53,380 nucleotides of DNA, from positions 1-53,380 of the forward strand of contig NZ_STFG01000022.1 in NCBI RefSeq assembly GCF_004833285.1. The letters run 5' to 3'. Below the pieces are notes generated by a model that saw nothing but the letters and a program-made list of their open reading frames with translations, ran no database searches and was not told where the DNA came from. Numbering within the stretch: position 1 is the stretch's first letter; every line of letters starts with the position of its first letter. Shown piece by piece: positions 24,297 to 33,485 of the stretch. The DNA comes from Lampropedia puyangensis. GTDB taxonomy: Bacteria; Pseudomonadota; Gammaproteobacteria; Burkholderiales; Burkholderiaceae_C. The position numbers were made by a program, and so were the translations under genes.

Positions 24297-25215
24297 ATTT
24301 GCGACTCGATAGCAGCAGCCCGCCCACAATGCACAGCATGCCCACGGCATGGTAGAGATGCAGTTGTTCACCCAGAACGGCCACGGATAGCAGGGTGCCG
24401 AAAACCGGCATGAGGTGTATGAACAAGCCTGCCCGCGCTGCGCCTGCACGGGCTACGCCCCAGTTGTAGAACAGGTAGGCCAGCACGGAGGGGAAAATAC
24501 CGATGTACAGCAACGCGCTCGCTGATTGCCACGTCCAGACCGGTTTTGCGCCAGAACTGGCTTCCCACAAGTACAGTGGCAGTAAGGCCACAATGGCCAA
24601 GGCCATCTGTACCACCAGCAGCCCCAGGCGGTTGATGTCTGCCGGGATGGCACGAAGCCACAAGGTATAGACGGCCCAGCACACCATGGCAGAGAAGATG
24701 ATCAGGTCTCCTTGACCAAATGCAAAACTGGCCACGCGCGCCCATTCTCCATGGGTGATGATGGTGAGCACCCCTGCAAAAGATAAGGCCAGCCCTATGG
24801 CTTGTATCACCGCTAAACGCTGGCGGTACAACAAGGCGCCGAGCAGCACGATCAATATCGGAATAAAGGAATTGAGCAAGATTCCATTGGTGGCGGTAGT
24901 GCTTTGCAAGCCCGTGTACACCAAGGTGTTGAATGCCGCGACGCCGACGATGGAAACGCCCACAATACGCCAGCGATTACGCCAGTACAGAGCTTTTTCG
25001 CGCAGCACGGTGCGCCAGGCAAAGGGCAGCAGGCACAGCAAAGCGATGACCCAGCGCAAAAACGACAGGGCAATCGGGGGCATGGTGCCACTCATTGCCC
25101 GCCCTACGATGAAGTTGCCTGCCCAGAACAAGGGCGGCAGTGCCAAGACCAAAAGCAGGCCCGGTGACATGGGGGATGCAGCAGGGGATGCGGCGTTTGA
25201 TGAGGGAGAGGTCAT
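24295..25215 (-). CDS. EamA/DMT-family membrane transporter
   Basis: 306 residues with about ten hydrophobic segments in two EamA repeats. The first repeat starts at PPLFWAGNFIVGRAMSG, a signature phrase of the RhaT/YdcZ-like subgroup; the second starts near residue 160 at GDLIIFSAMVCWAVYTLWLR. Family members export amino acids, metabolites or small drugs across the inner membrane; the substrate here is unknown. The Ser/Ala/Pro-rich first ~15 residues may not be translated, since an in-frame ATG (MSPGLLLV) lies just before the first helix. It is convergent with the macAB operon and downstream of pmbA on the same strand. Confidence 0.88.
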   Translation of the reverse strand: MTSPSSNAASPAASPMSPGLLLVLALPPLFWAGNFIVGRAMSGTMPPIALSFLRWVIALLCLLPFAWRTVLREKALYWRNRWRIVGVSIVGVAAFNTLVYTGLQSTTATNGILLNSFIPILIVLLGALLYRQRLAVIQAIGLALSFAGVLTIITHGEWARVASFAFGQGDLIIFSAMVCWAVYTLWLRAIPADINRLGLLVVQMALAIVALLPLYLWEASSGAKPVWTWQSASALLYIGIFPSVLAYLFYNWGVARAGAARAGLFIHLMPVFGTLLSVAVLGEQLHLYHAVGMLCIVGGLLLSSRK

Positions 25216-25365
25216 GGCAAAAAGGCGGTCAAAACTTAAAGCGCGCCAAGACTAGGTTCTGGCGTGGTCTGCGGCGGCATTGGCCTGTTTGGTGTCTGTG
25301 TAGGCGCGATGCACATGACACCGCATGCGCATGCGCATCGCGCAGTGGCAGGCAGGGGCAGCGGG

Positions 25366-26790
25366 TTAGCCGCCCGCGATGGTCATGCGGTTGATCAGGA
25401 TCGAACCGGTTGTTTTGGCGCCATAGTTGTAGGTGTCTGCTCCCACTGCTTCAATGCCCATGAACATGTCTTTCAAGTTACCAGCAATGGTGATTTCTTC
25501 TACTGGGAAGGCGATGCGGCCATTTTCAACCCAGAACCCGCTGGCGCCGCGTGAGTAATCGCCCGTGACACCATTGACGCCCTGGCCCATCAGTTCGGTG
25601 ACGAACAGGCCGGTGCCCAATTTCTGCAGCATCACATCCAGGTTGTCGCCCGATTGGGTGCGCTTGGAGCTGAGCGTCAAGTTGTGCGAGCCTCCTGCAT
25701 TGCCTGTGGTGCGCATGCCCAGCTTGCGTGCGGTGTAGCTGGAAAGCAAATAACCTTGTACACGGCCATCGCGTACCAGTTTGCGTGGTGCCACGCGTAC
25801 GCCTTCAGAGTCAAATGGAGAGCTGCCTTTGCCGCCCAGAATGAAGGGGTTTTCCTCGATTTCGATGTGTTCGGGAAAGACTTGCTGGCCCAGCGAGTCC
25901 ATCAGGAAACTGCTCTGGCGGTATAGCGCGCCGCCATTGATGGCGTGTGTGAAAGAGCCCATCAGCCCTGCAGCCAGGGGCGATTCAAACAGCACCGGGC
26001 ATTGGCGGGTTGCGATACGGCGGCCATTGAGACGCGAGAGGGCGCGCTCGGCTGCGTAACGGCCTACGATTTCGGGCGCTGCCAGACGCTGCGCATCGCG
26101 CATGGAGGTGTACCAGTAGTCGCGCTGCATATTCGCACCTTTGCCTGCAATCGGGGCGACTGACAGGCTGTGGCGTGAGCTGGCGTAGCCACCCTCAAAC
26201 CCATTGGTATAGGCCGCGTAGAAGTGGCTGTGCTGGGCTGAAACGCTGGCGCCTTCGCTGTTGCTGATGCGGCGGCTGGTGGCCATGGCGGCTGCTTCTG
26301 CACGTAAGGCCAGCGCTGCAGCGTCTTCGCTGTTGATGGCCCACGGGTGGTACAGGTCCAAATCCAGGTGGGTACCGGGCGTGGCAATGTCTTGTGCATC
26401 GGCTAAGCCGGCGTGGGGGTCTTCTGCGGTATAGCGGGCAATGTCGTAGGCTGCTTGCACGGTCTTGGCAATGGCCTCATCGGAAAAATCCGACGTGCTG
26501 GCGTTACCTCGGCGTTGGCCGACGAACACGGTCACGCCCAAAGACTTGTCGCGGTTGCGCTCTACGGTTTCCAGCTCACCTTTGCGCACACTGACGGACA
26601 AGCCGCTGCCTTCAGAGACTTCAGAGGCGGCATCTGAGGCCCCCAATTTTTTTGCATGTGCCAGTGCCTGGTGGGCCAACGCCTGGAATTGCTCTTTGGT
26701 AAAAGAAAACGCATTGAAAGGCGCTGCAGCGGGCGCTTTTGCGGTATTTTTTGCGCGCTTGCGCGGGGAATTTTGAACGTCTGGTTTCAT
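25366..26790 (-). CDS. pmbA: Metallopeptidase-family protein PmbA/TldE
   Basis: 474 residues of the TldD/PmbA (U62) family. The N-terminal domain has SEGSGLSVSVRKGELETVERN near 65-85 and VFVGQRRGNASTSDFS near 95-110. The C-terminal domain has HAINGGALYRQSSFLMDSLG and FWVENGRIAFPVEEITIAG close to the end. In E. coli, TldD and TldE together process microcin B17 and degrade CcdA; the catalytic zinc is in TldD, and no HExxxH motif is visible here. The start is the ATG at 26790, divergent from darP with an 81-bp gap. The frame continues far upstream only as antisense of darP. The divergent pmbA/darP pair is widely conserved. Confidence 0.95.
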   Translation of the reverse strand: MKPDVQNSPRKRAKNTAKAPAAAPFNAFSFTKEQFQALAHQALAHAKKLGASDAASEVSEGSGLSVSVRKGELETVERNRDKSLGVTVFVGQRRGNASTSDFSDEAIAKTVQAAYDIARYTAEDPHAGLADAQDIATPGTHLDLDLYHPWAINSEDAAALALRAEAAAMATSRRISNSEGASVSAQHSHFYAAYTNGFEGGYASSRHSLSVAPIAGKGANMQRDYWYTSMRDAQRLAAPEIVGRYAAERALSRLNGRRIATRQCPVLFESPLAAGLMGSFTHAINGGALYRQSSFLMDSLGQQVFPEHIEIEENPFILGGKGSSPFDSEGVRVAPRKLVRDGRVQGYLLSSYTARKLGMRTTGNAGGSHNLTLSSKRTQSGDNLDVMLQKLGTGLFVTELMGQGVNGVTGDYSRGASGFWVENGRIAFPVEEITIAGNLKDMFMGIEAVGADTYNYGAKTTGSILINRMTIAGG

Positions 26791-26871
26791 GATGGCCGGT
26801 ATGATACTTGGATGGCGTGCACACCCACCGGCGCAATGCCAGCTAACCCTGCCGCCATCCACACGATCACT

Positions 26872-27540
26872 ATGTCTAGAAAATCCACTAAAGGGTACTT
26901 TGTTCGCGGCCGTTTTGTCACGGCAGGCAGCGAAGAAGACCAGCAACTGAAAATTGAGCTCAAAGGCCGCGATGTCAGCCGGGCTGATAAAAAACGTGAA
27001 AGCGACGAGCTGCAAGACTTGGGTGAAGCCCTGCTTGGCTTGCGCTCGGACCTGTTTGCCAAACTGGAGCTGCCAGCGAATTTGGTCGAAGCCCTGGCCG
27101 AGTGCAAGCGCATCAGCAATTTTGAAGGCCGTCGCCGCCAGATGCAGTACATCGGCAAATTGATGCGTCGTCTGGATGAAGAAGAGATTGAAGCCATTCG
27201 TGCTGCACTGGAAATTCAGCGCAATGGCAGTGCTGAGGAGAAAATGGCGCTGCACCAGGCCGAGCAATGGCGCGATCGCCTCATTGCAGACGACGACGCG
27301 CTGACCGAATGGTTGCAGGCGCATCCTTCGGATGATGTGCAGCAGATGCGCACCCTCATTCGTCAAGCCCGCAAAGATGCACCCGAGGCGACTGCTACTG
27401 AAGTTTCACAAGGTTTGGCGCAGCGCAAAGGCAAGGCCTATCGCGAGTTGTTCCAATGGATTCAGCGGGCGCGTCGTCTTCAGGCAGAACAAGCCGAAGA
27501 TCTGCAGCAACACCGCGACGATTTCGAACGTCTGGATTAA
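26872..27540 (+). CDS. darP: Ribosome assembly factor DarP (YjgA, DUF615)
   Basis: 222 residues of the DUF615 family. The N-terminus SRKSTKGYFVRGRFV and the following highly charged helices (KGRDVSRADKKRESDELQDLGEALLGL) are typical. FEGRRRQMQYIGKLMRRLD near 85-103 is the most conserved stretch. DarP binds late 50S precursors and promotes maturation of the peptidyl transferase centre. The ATG at 26872 matches homologue N-termini; the frame extends upstream into the pmbA promoter region and beyond. Confidence 0.94.
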   Translation: MSRKSTKGYFVRGRFVTAGSEEDQQLKIELKGRDVSRADKKRESDELQDLGEALLGLRSDLFAKLELPANLVEALAECKRISNFEGRRRQMQYIGKLMRRLDEEEIEAIRAALEIQRNGSAEEKMALHQAEQWRDRLIADDDALTEWLQAHPSDDVQQMRTLIRQARKDAPEATATEVSQGLAQRKGKAYRELFQWIQRARRLQAEQAEDLQQHRDDFERLD

Positions 27541-27613
27541 CCAGAAAACGCGCACGCCCTAGGCCAGTAGCGCGTTGACTTTCTCACTTGGCTTGTACTC
27601 AAAGGATCTGCAC

Positions 27614-28666
27614 ATGTTGAAAACGTACGCCTACGCTGCCCAATCTGCTCAGAGCGATCTTGCACCTTTTACGTTTGATGTCCGCGAGTTGGGCGATTAT
27701 GACGTGCGCTTTGAAGTGCTGTTCTGTGGGGTGTGCCATTCCGACCTGCATGCTGCCCGCAACGAATGGGGTGCAAGCAGTTACCCGCTGGTGCCCGGCC
27801 ATGAAGCCGTAGGCCGGGTCGTGGAGGTGGGCGCTAAAGTCAGTCGCTTTGCTGTTGGCGACCATGTTGGCGTGGGGTGTTTGGTCGATTCTTGCCGCAC
27901 GTGTGCCGATTGCGCTGAAGGCGTGCAGCAGTTTTGCAGCGCTGCTGTGTGGACCTATGACAGCAAGCATCCGAAAACGGGCGAAACCACCCGTGGTGGT
28001 TATGCCAGCCAAATGGTGGTGGACGAAGCGTACGCCTTGCGTATACCGGCTGGACTAGACCTTGCGGCTGCTGCGCCCCTGCTCTGTGCGGGCATCACGA
28101 CTTGGTCGCCTTTGCGTGAATGGGGCGTGGGGCCTGGCACGAAAGTGGGGGTCGTGGGCTTGGGCGGTTTGGGACATATGGGGGTGAAGCTGGCTGCTGC
28201 GCTGGGCGCGGAGGTCACGCTGATTACCACCTCCCCCGGAAAAGCTGCAGATGCCGCCCGGTTGGGCGCCTCCAGGGTACTGATCTCTACTGACAAAGTG
28301 CAGATGAGAGCCGCATCTAACCAGTTTGACTTCATTTTGGATACAGTGGCCGCGCAGCATGACCTCAATGCGTTGCTGTCGTTGTTGCGGCGCGATGGCA
28401 CCTTGGTGTTGTTAGGCATTCCTGAAGACAACCAACCCAGCATTCGGGCCACCCAACTGACCACACGCCGCAAGCGTCTGGCAGGTTCGCTGATTGGCGG
28501 TATTGCGCAAACCCAGGAAATGCTGGATTTTTGTGCGGAAAAAGGCATCACCGCCGACATCGAGTTGATTGCCATGCCTGAGATCAACACGGCCTATGCG
28601 CGCATGCTCAAAAGTGATGTGAAATACCGTTTTGTGATTGACATGGCGACTTTGCCGCGTGCGTAA
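27614..28666 (+). CDS. Zinc-dependent alcohol dehydrogenase (YahK/CAD-like)
   Basis: 350 residues of the medium-chain dehydrogenase family, cinnamyl-alcohol/aldehyde-reductase branch. The catalytic zinc site is CGVCHSDLH (Cys41), GHE (His63-Glu64) and a Cys in PLLCAGITTWSPL. The structural zinc is held by Cys94, Cys97, Cys100 and Cys108. The NADP-binding motif is GLGGLGHMGVKLA. It should interconvert aldehydes and alcohols with NADPH, as E. coli YahK does. AAAGGA sits 7 nt before the ATG. It occupies the place after darP where several relatives carry a molybdopterin gene, though the conservation of that arrangement was not tested. Confidence 0.92.
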   Translation: MLKTYAYAAQSAQSDLAPFTFDVRELGDYDVRFEVLFCGVCHSDLHAARNEWGASSYPLVPGHEAVGRVVEVGAKVSRFAVGDHVGVGCLVDSCRTCADCAEGVQQFCSAAVWTYDSKHPKTGETTRGGYASQMVVDEAYALRIPAGLDLAAAAPLLCAGITTWSPLREWGVGPGTKVGVVGLGGLGHMGVKLAAALGAEVTLITTSPGKAADAARLGASRVLISTDKVQMRAASNQFDFILDTVAAQHDLNALLSLLRRDGTLVLLGIPEDNQPSIRATQLTTRRKRLAGSLIGGIAQTQEMLDFCAEKGITADIELIAMPEINTAYARMLKSDVKYRFVIDMATLPRA

Positions 28667-28711
28667 GCGCACGCTGGAGGCTCCCCCTAAGCAGTAGTTG
28701 GCAGGATGGAC

Positions 28712-29173
28712 ATGGCGTTCAATTCCCTCAGTGTGCTTGAGCGGGCCATTGCGCTGGCCGTGCAGGCCCATGCGGGCCAGCTTGATGACGACGGCTCCCC
28801 TTACATCCTGCATCCGTTGAGGGTGATGTCGTTGCTTGCCAAACCGGCCACGCAGGAGCAACGCATGGCGGCAGTGCTGCACGATACGCTGGAGCAAACC
28901 AGTCTGAGTGCGGCCGACTTGCTGGCGCATGGCATTCCCGCAGAGGTGGTGCAAGCCGTGCAAGTCTTGACCCGTCCCGCGCATGAGTCCCGACTGTCGG
29001 CCACCAAACGGGCAGCAGCGCACCCCATTGCGCGTGCCGTTAAAAGGGCTGACATTTTGGACAACATGGACCTCTCGCGTATTCCTTGCCCTTCAGCAGA
29101 CGATGCTTTGCGCATGCAGGAGTACCAAACGGCACTGGCCTATTTGGATGGGCAGTCAGCCCCATGCGTGTGA
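28712..29173 (+). CDS. Small HD-domain protein, (p)ppGpp hydrolase-like
   Basis: 153 residues, a stand-alone HD domain like the N-terminus of RelA/SpoT or Mesh1. AHAGQLDDDGSPYILHPLRV (20-38) carries His34, LHDTLEQT (56-63) carries His57-Asp58, and KRADILDNMD (111-120) carries Asp114, matching the manganese ligands. The catalytic ED pair of the HDxxED motif reads Glu61-Gln62. It may hydrolyse (p)ppGpp, NADPH or another nucleotide, or be a weakened homologue. The ATG at 28712 has AGGA 5 nt upstream; an ATG at 28706 would be too close to that site. It lies between the dehydrogenase and a TetR gene, 20 bp from the latter. Confidence 0.75.
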   Translation: MAFNSLSVLERAIALAVQAHAGQLDDDGSPYILHPLRVMSLLAKPATQEQRMAAVLHDTLEQTSLSAADLLAHGIPAEVVQAVQVLTRPAHESRLSATKRAAAHPIARAVKRADILDNMDLSRIPCPSADDALRMQEYQTALAYLDGQSAPCV

Positions 29174-29193
29174 TTGAAAGGCGGTGAAAAGCC

Positions 29194-29832
29194 ATGTCCA
29201 GTGCCCACAAAACCCGTCGAAAGCCCTCGCAATCGAGAGCGTGGATGACCTCCATTGCCATCCAGGATGCTTTCGTCATCAGCTTGCTCGAGCGTGGCTA
29301 TGAACAGGTGTCCATCCGCGATATTGCCAATATTGCAGGCGTGGGTTTGGGCACCTTGTACCTGTATTTCCCCAATAAAGAGTCGATTGCCGCGGTCACT
29401 ATTCGGCGTTGGCTACGGCATTTGGCGCGTGAGCTAGAGCGCAGCGGCAAAGCCGAAGGCCAGTCGGTGCAGCAACGCTGCCATGCCTTGGTGCAGCATT
29501 ACCTGGACGATGTGTTTGCCAAGCCCAAGGCGTGGCAGGCGTTGGTCACTCTGGAGCGGCGCATCACCGATCCTGAGCTGTACCGACAGATGTACACCCA
29601 TTTTGTAGAGGTGGTGGCTGTGAATTTGCAATCGGCCAGCGACTGGCCAGTAGGGCGCGATCCTTTTCCTGTGGCTTTTCTGGCGTTCTCGCTGTTGTGC
29701 TCTGCCGTGCGCGATGCTTTGCTGGTGTTGCAGACGCTGCCGCAGCGTGCAGGTTGGCAGTTGCAGTTGGAGGGCGCCATTGCAGGTGGCGTGGTGTGCG
29801 CGCTGCAGACGCCTGAACCAGACTGCCCTTGA
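29194..29832 (+). CDS. TetR-family transcriptional regulator
   Basis: 212 residues. The DNA-binding domain near 22-70 contains the helix-turn-helix SIRDIANIAGVGLGTLYLYFPNKES. The C-terminal ligand domain is hydrophobic and not diagnostic. TetR repressors beside acyl-CoA dehydrogenase and ligase genes often sense acyl-CoAs, so it may control the genes at 29.9-35.0 kb. It is 20 bp after the HD gene and convergent with the binding-protein gene. Confidence 0.9.
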   Translation: MSSAHKTRRKPSQSRAWMTSIAIQDAFVISLLERGYEQVSIRDIANIAGVGLGTLYLYFPNKESIAAVTIRRWLRHLARELERSGKAEGQSVQQRCHALVQHYLDDVFAKPKAWQALVTLERRITDPELYRQMYTHFVEVVAVNLQSASDWPVGRDPFPVAFLAFSLLCSAVRDALLVLQTLPQRAGWQLQLEGAIAGGVVCALQTPEPDCP

Positions 29833-29863
29833 TGGGGCGCTATTGGTGGATGAGGCGGCGTAG

Positions 29864-31132
29864 TTACGACGGTCGCTTCATCTGGCATGTGGAGGGCAAG
29901 CTGGCCTGTTCGGGGGCAATCACGGCTTGGGTTTGCCAACCAAAGCCACTGTTGTCTTGGTCAACCACCACGGCCTTGCCGTCTTTTGCACTCCATACAT
30001 CCACATAGATGGGGGTTTGCAGTTGGTGGTCTTGCGCGCGCATGGTGACTGGGCCTGAAATGGTATGCACAGTCAGGCCGGACATGGCGGCGGCCACTGG
30101 TACTGGGTCAGTGCTCTTGGCTGTTTTAATCCCTTCGGAGAGCAGCCGCATGGCGAATTCAGACGCGCCGAAGAAAAAATCCTCTTGCATGCGTGCTTTG
30201 TATTGCAGTGCCAGATCCGTTGCCCCATAGGTGTTGCTGTTGAAGTTGGAAACGCCCGCGAGCAGAACGTTGCCAACGGCCTTTTCCCCAAACGAAGGGG
30301 CCATGCCTGGGCTGTTGCCCGATAACGTGAAAATTTGCGTGCGTGCCATGCCCAAATCATTGGCGGCTTTGACCATCAGAGCCAGATCGTTGCCAAACGA
30401 CACGGTCACCAGTGCATCTGCGCGCGCTTGCATCATTTTGCTGATGTAGGGGGCGAAGTCTTTGACTTGGCCTGTGGCGTGGTAGTCGTCACCAACGATC
30501 TCGATATCGGGCCGCAACTGGGTCAAAAACTGGCGTGCTGCTCGTGCAGACTCTTGTCCGTATGCATAGTTGGGGTTGAACAGGTACACGCGTTTGATGG
30601 CTGTGTTGGAGGCCAGATGCTGCATCATGGCTTTGATTTTCATGTCCACATGTGCATCGGTGCGAAAGTGCCAATAGCTGCATTTCTCATTGGTCATGGC
30701 AGGCGCGGCAGCGGCGTAATTGATGTAGACGATCTCACTGCCGGGGTTGCGGCTGTTGTGGCGGTCAATTGCCTCTTCCAATGCCAATCCGACAGAGCTG
30801 GAGCTGGCTCCTTGCAGAACATAGCGGATGTTGCTCGATTGCACTTGCCGCAGCAGTGAAAGCGCTTCTTGCGGAGACATTTTGGTGTCGAAGGGGACGA
30901 TTTCAAAACGCACATCGCCTGCCCACTGCTCGGCATTGGCTTTTTCACTGAGAAACTGCAAATGCTTGAGTGCTGATAGGCCAAAGCCAGCCAGTCCTCC
31001 TGAGCTCATGTCCAGCGTGGCAATGCGAACGGTTTCTGTGGCGTGCGAGGGAGATGCAAGTGTGAACGAGCACATCAGTGCGGTGCAGGCGGCCAACACA
31101 GCCCGATGAGTAGGGGCGTTGAAGATAGGCAT
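29864..31132 (-). CDS. Periplasmic binding protein, LivK-like, orphan
   Basis: 422 residues with a signal peptide ending near ASPSHA (residue 31). The mature part is a type I periplasmic-binding fold related to branched-chain amino acid binding proteins, with IATLDMSSGGLAGFG at its start, VYINYAAAAPAMTN near 165-178 and YLFNPNYAYGQESA near 205-218. It contains the isolated cysteine in EKCSYWHFRT. No permease or ATPase gene is nearby, so it may work with a transporter encoded elsewhere or as a sensor. Aromatic or fatty acids are plausible ligands given the adjacent acyl-CoA genes. GGAG sits 7 nt before the ATG. Confidence 0.85.
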   Translation of the reverse strand: MPIFNAPTHRAVLAACTALMCSFTLASPSHATETVRIATLDMSSGGLAGFGLSALKHLQFLSEKANAEQWAGDVRFEIVPFDTKMSPQEALSLLRQVQSSNIRYVLQGASSSSVGLALEEAIDRHNSRNPGSEIVYINYAAAAPAMTNEKCSYWHFRTDAHVDMKIKAMMQHLASNTAIKRVYLFNPNYAYGQESARAARQFLTQLRPDIEIVGDDYHATGQVKDFAPYISKMMQARADALVTVSFGNDLALMVKAANDLGMARTQIFTLSGNSPGMAPSFGEKAVGNVLLAGVSNFNSNTYGATDLALQYKARMQEDFFFGASEFAMRLLSEGIKTAKSTDPVPVAAAMSGLTVHTISGPVTMRAQDHQLQTPIYVDVWSAKDGKAVVVDQDNSGFGWQTQAVIAPEQASLPSTCQMKRPS

Positions 31133-31723
31133 GGTTGTCTCCAGTATTTTTGTAGTGATTGCGCTTGTTTTTTTCGGGCGCATCACAGTGTAGGAAAGGC
31201 CCACGGTTGAGGTGTTCATGTTTGCGTTTCTATACGCAATGCGGCTCTTGATGGGCATTGCAAGGCTGTAGGCAAACACTTGTTCATGTTTAGCCATTGG
31301 CCTGCAATCGTGCACACGTTCTCAGAGGCAGCGAAAACCTGAACACAGGTCGCATATGGTCTTTTGTTGTGGCGCATCGCAAGGCAGACAGCATGCAAAG
31401 TGGCCGCACCAAGGCTGGCGTAGGGCTGGAGATGCGATGGTGAAATGGTCTTGCTGTTGCGATTAATTTGAAATATTGATTAAAAATCAATGTCTTGCGT
31501 TAATTCCTCCTCGGTGTGACGGCTTACAGCCGAATTCCCTGGCGTACAGGCGGCGCAGACCTTATGCAAAGCTGAACACCTGGCGATGGCTCTATGTCTA
31601 GAATTTTTTCGTTGTGCAGACTGCAGACGCTGTTTGGTAAAGCCTGTACCAAGCGCTCTCAAATCAACCCATGCGATGTGTTACGCCTGCGTGCGTGCCA
31701 TGCTTATAACCAGCGAGACACCT
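31133..31723. promoter_or_regulatory. 591-bp divergent control region
   Basis: No gene is evident between the divergent binding-protein and AidB-like genes. A perfect inverted repeat, ATTGATT (31475-31481) and AATCAAT (31485-31491) with an AAA spacer, lies in an AT-rich patch and could be an operator, for instance for the TetR protein. CGGCT-TAC-AGCCG near 31520 is a second short inverted repeat. No convincing -35/-10 pair was fixed. Confidence 0.4.
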
Positions 31724-33370
31724 ATGACCGCCTCAATTGCTTCAGACAACCAAGTCCCCGAATTGGTCAACTACAACGTGTACAGCACAGACCCTGTGTT
31801 GCGGCAGGCGGTATTGCGCGCCGGTGCGCAGTGGCACGATGCAGAGTTGCTGCGCCAAGGCGATGAATATGGTGCTGAGGCTAGCCTGCGCATGGCCGAA
31901 GATGCAGAACACTATGCGCCTGAGCTGCACACCCATTCGCCTGCGGGAGAGCGGATTGATGCGGTGAAGTTTCACCCATCCTGGCATGAGGCCATGCGCA
32001 TTGCCAGACACAACGGCATGACCAATTTGCCATTTGCCCTCGCCCAGCAGCCAGGCGTGTGGGCTGCTTATGGTGCGACCTTGTACATGCATGCTCAGAT
32101 TGAATCAGGCTCCACTTGTCCGAGCACCATGACCAAAGCCTCCATCCCAGTGTTGCAACGCAACCGAGCATTGTTTGAGGCACTTTGGCCCAAACTGCGC
32201 GATACCCGGCATGATCCGCGTGATATTCCTGCGCAGCACAAGCACTCCATCACAGTGGGTATGGGCATGACGGAAAAGCAAGGTGGCAGCGATGTGCGCA
32301 CCAATACTACGCGTGCAGAGCCACTTGGAGATGGGCCTTGGGGATCGGAGTTCGCCATCACAGGGCACAAATGGTTTTTCTCTGCGCCTATGTGCGATGC
32401 CCATTTGGTGCTGGCTAAAACAGACGAACGTGGCGCCTCGTGTTTCTATGTGCCGCGCTGGCGTCCTGACGGCAGTAAAAACCCGATTCACATTCAACGC
32501 TTGAAAGACAAAGTAGGCAACCGCTCGAACTCCAGCAGCGAAGTCGAATTCGATGGCGCTTGGGGTGTCTTGCTGGGGGAGGAGGGGCGTGGCATTCCTA
32601 CCATCATTGAGATGGCAACCTACACGCGCTTGGACAATGCTTTGTCGAGCGCAGGTTTTATTCGACGCGCATTGGTGCAGGCGTTGCACTACGCCCGCCA
32701 CCGTGTGGCGTTTGGTAAACCATTGGTAGAGCAGCCGCTGATGGCCGAGCTCTTGGCGGATATGGCGCTGGAATCCCAGGCGGCCACGTTGCTTGCAATG
32801 GATTTGGCAGCACGTTTCGATTCTGATGCTGCGCTGGATCTGGCTTGGCGGCGCATCGTGACGCCGGTGGCGAAATTCTGGAACTGCAAACGCGCTGTAG
32901 CCATCACGGCTGAAGCCATGGAGGTCTTTGGTGGCAATGGCTACGTTGAGTCTGGCCCAATGGGGCGCCTGTTCCGCGAAGCGCCGGTTAACTCCATTTG
33001 GGAAGGTTCAGGCAATGTCATGTGCCTGGATGTGCTACGGGCGGTCTCGCGCAATCCTGAGGACGTTTTTGTGCTGCTCGATCACCTTGATGCGGTAGCG
33101 ACCAGTGCGCCCATGCTGCAGGCACAGGTGCAGGCATTGCGCGATGTGTTTTCCAGTCCACCTGCACAGCTTGAAGCACAGGCCCGCCGGATCACCCAGC
33201 AGTTGGCCTTGTGCGTACAAGCTGCATTGATGCTGCAGTATGCAAGCGCTCAGGCTGCGCAGGCATTTATCGAGAGCCGTTTTGCCACTGGCTGGGGCGT
33301 GGTCGTGGGCGCCACAGCCGGTGGTGCCAATGCTAAGACCTTGATGGAAGAGGTGTGGACAGTCGCTTAA
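31724..33370 (+). CDS. AidB-type acyl-CoA dehydrogenase
   Basis: 548 residues, close to E. coli AidB (541). FAD-site text TEKQGGSDVRTN is at 183-194, GHKWFFSAPMCDAHLVLAK follows near 215-233, and AMEVFGGNGYVESG is near 398-411. SIWEGSGNVMCLDVLR near 426-441 is an AidB hallmark. The family includes DNA-associated AidB of the Ada adaptive response and many catabolic dehydrogenases; the ligase gene downstream favours a metabolic role. The ATG at 31724 gives the standard N-terminus; in-frame ATGs upstream (31700) would add unmatched residues. Confidence 0.9.
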   Translation: MTASIASDNQVPELVNYNVYSTDPVLRQAVLRAGAQWHDAELLRQGDEYGAEASLRMAEDAEHYAPELHTHSPAGERIDAVKFHPSWHEAMRIARHNGMTNLPFALAQQPGVWAAYGATLYMHAQIESGSTCPSTMTKASIPVLQRNRALFEALWPKLRDTRHDPRDIPAQHKHSITVGMGMTEKQGGSDVRTNTTRAEPLGDGPWGSEFAITGHKWFFSAPMCDAHLVLAKTDERGASCFYVPRWRPDGSKNPIHIQRLKDKVGNRSNSSSEVEFDGAWGVLLGEEGRGIPTIIEMATYTRLDNALSSAGFIRRALVQALHYARHRVAFGKPLVEQPLMAELLADMALESQAATLLAMDLAARFDSDAALDLAWRRIVTPVAKFWNCKRAVAITAEAMEVFGGNGYVESGPMGRLFREAPVNSIWEGSGNVMCLDVLRAVSRNPEDVFVLLDHLDAVATSAPMLQAQVQALRDVFSSPPAQLEAQARRITQQLALCVQAALMLQYASAQAAQAFIESRFATGWGVVVGATAGGANAKTLMEEVWTVA

Positions 33371-33435
33371 TGCTCGGTACACAGAGCGTGAAGAGCTGAT
33401 GTGTTGAAGAACAGATTCAACAGCTTGTACAAAGA

Positions 33436-33455
33436 CAAAGCCTGAGCAGGCTTTG
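33436..33455. other. Hairpin between the AidB-like gene and the acyl-CoA ligase gene
   Basis: CAAAGCCT and AGGCTTTG form an 8-bp perfect stem with a 4-nt loop, 30 bp before the ligase ATG. No T run follows, so it may affect mRNA stability or translation rather than terminate transcription. Confidence 0.45.
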
Positions 33456-33485
33456 CATGGCGGTAGTACTGAAAAGGAGACAACA

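Noticed and set aside
26791-27366. Upstream extension of the pmbA frame
   Set aside because: The extra ~190 codons are antisense to darP and match nothing in the PmbA family; the ATG at 26790 is the natural start.
33436-33455. Terminator between the AidB-like and ligase genes
   Set aside because: The stem is perfect but there is no following T run, so it is listed as a hairpin only.
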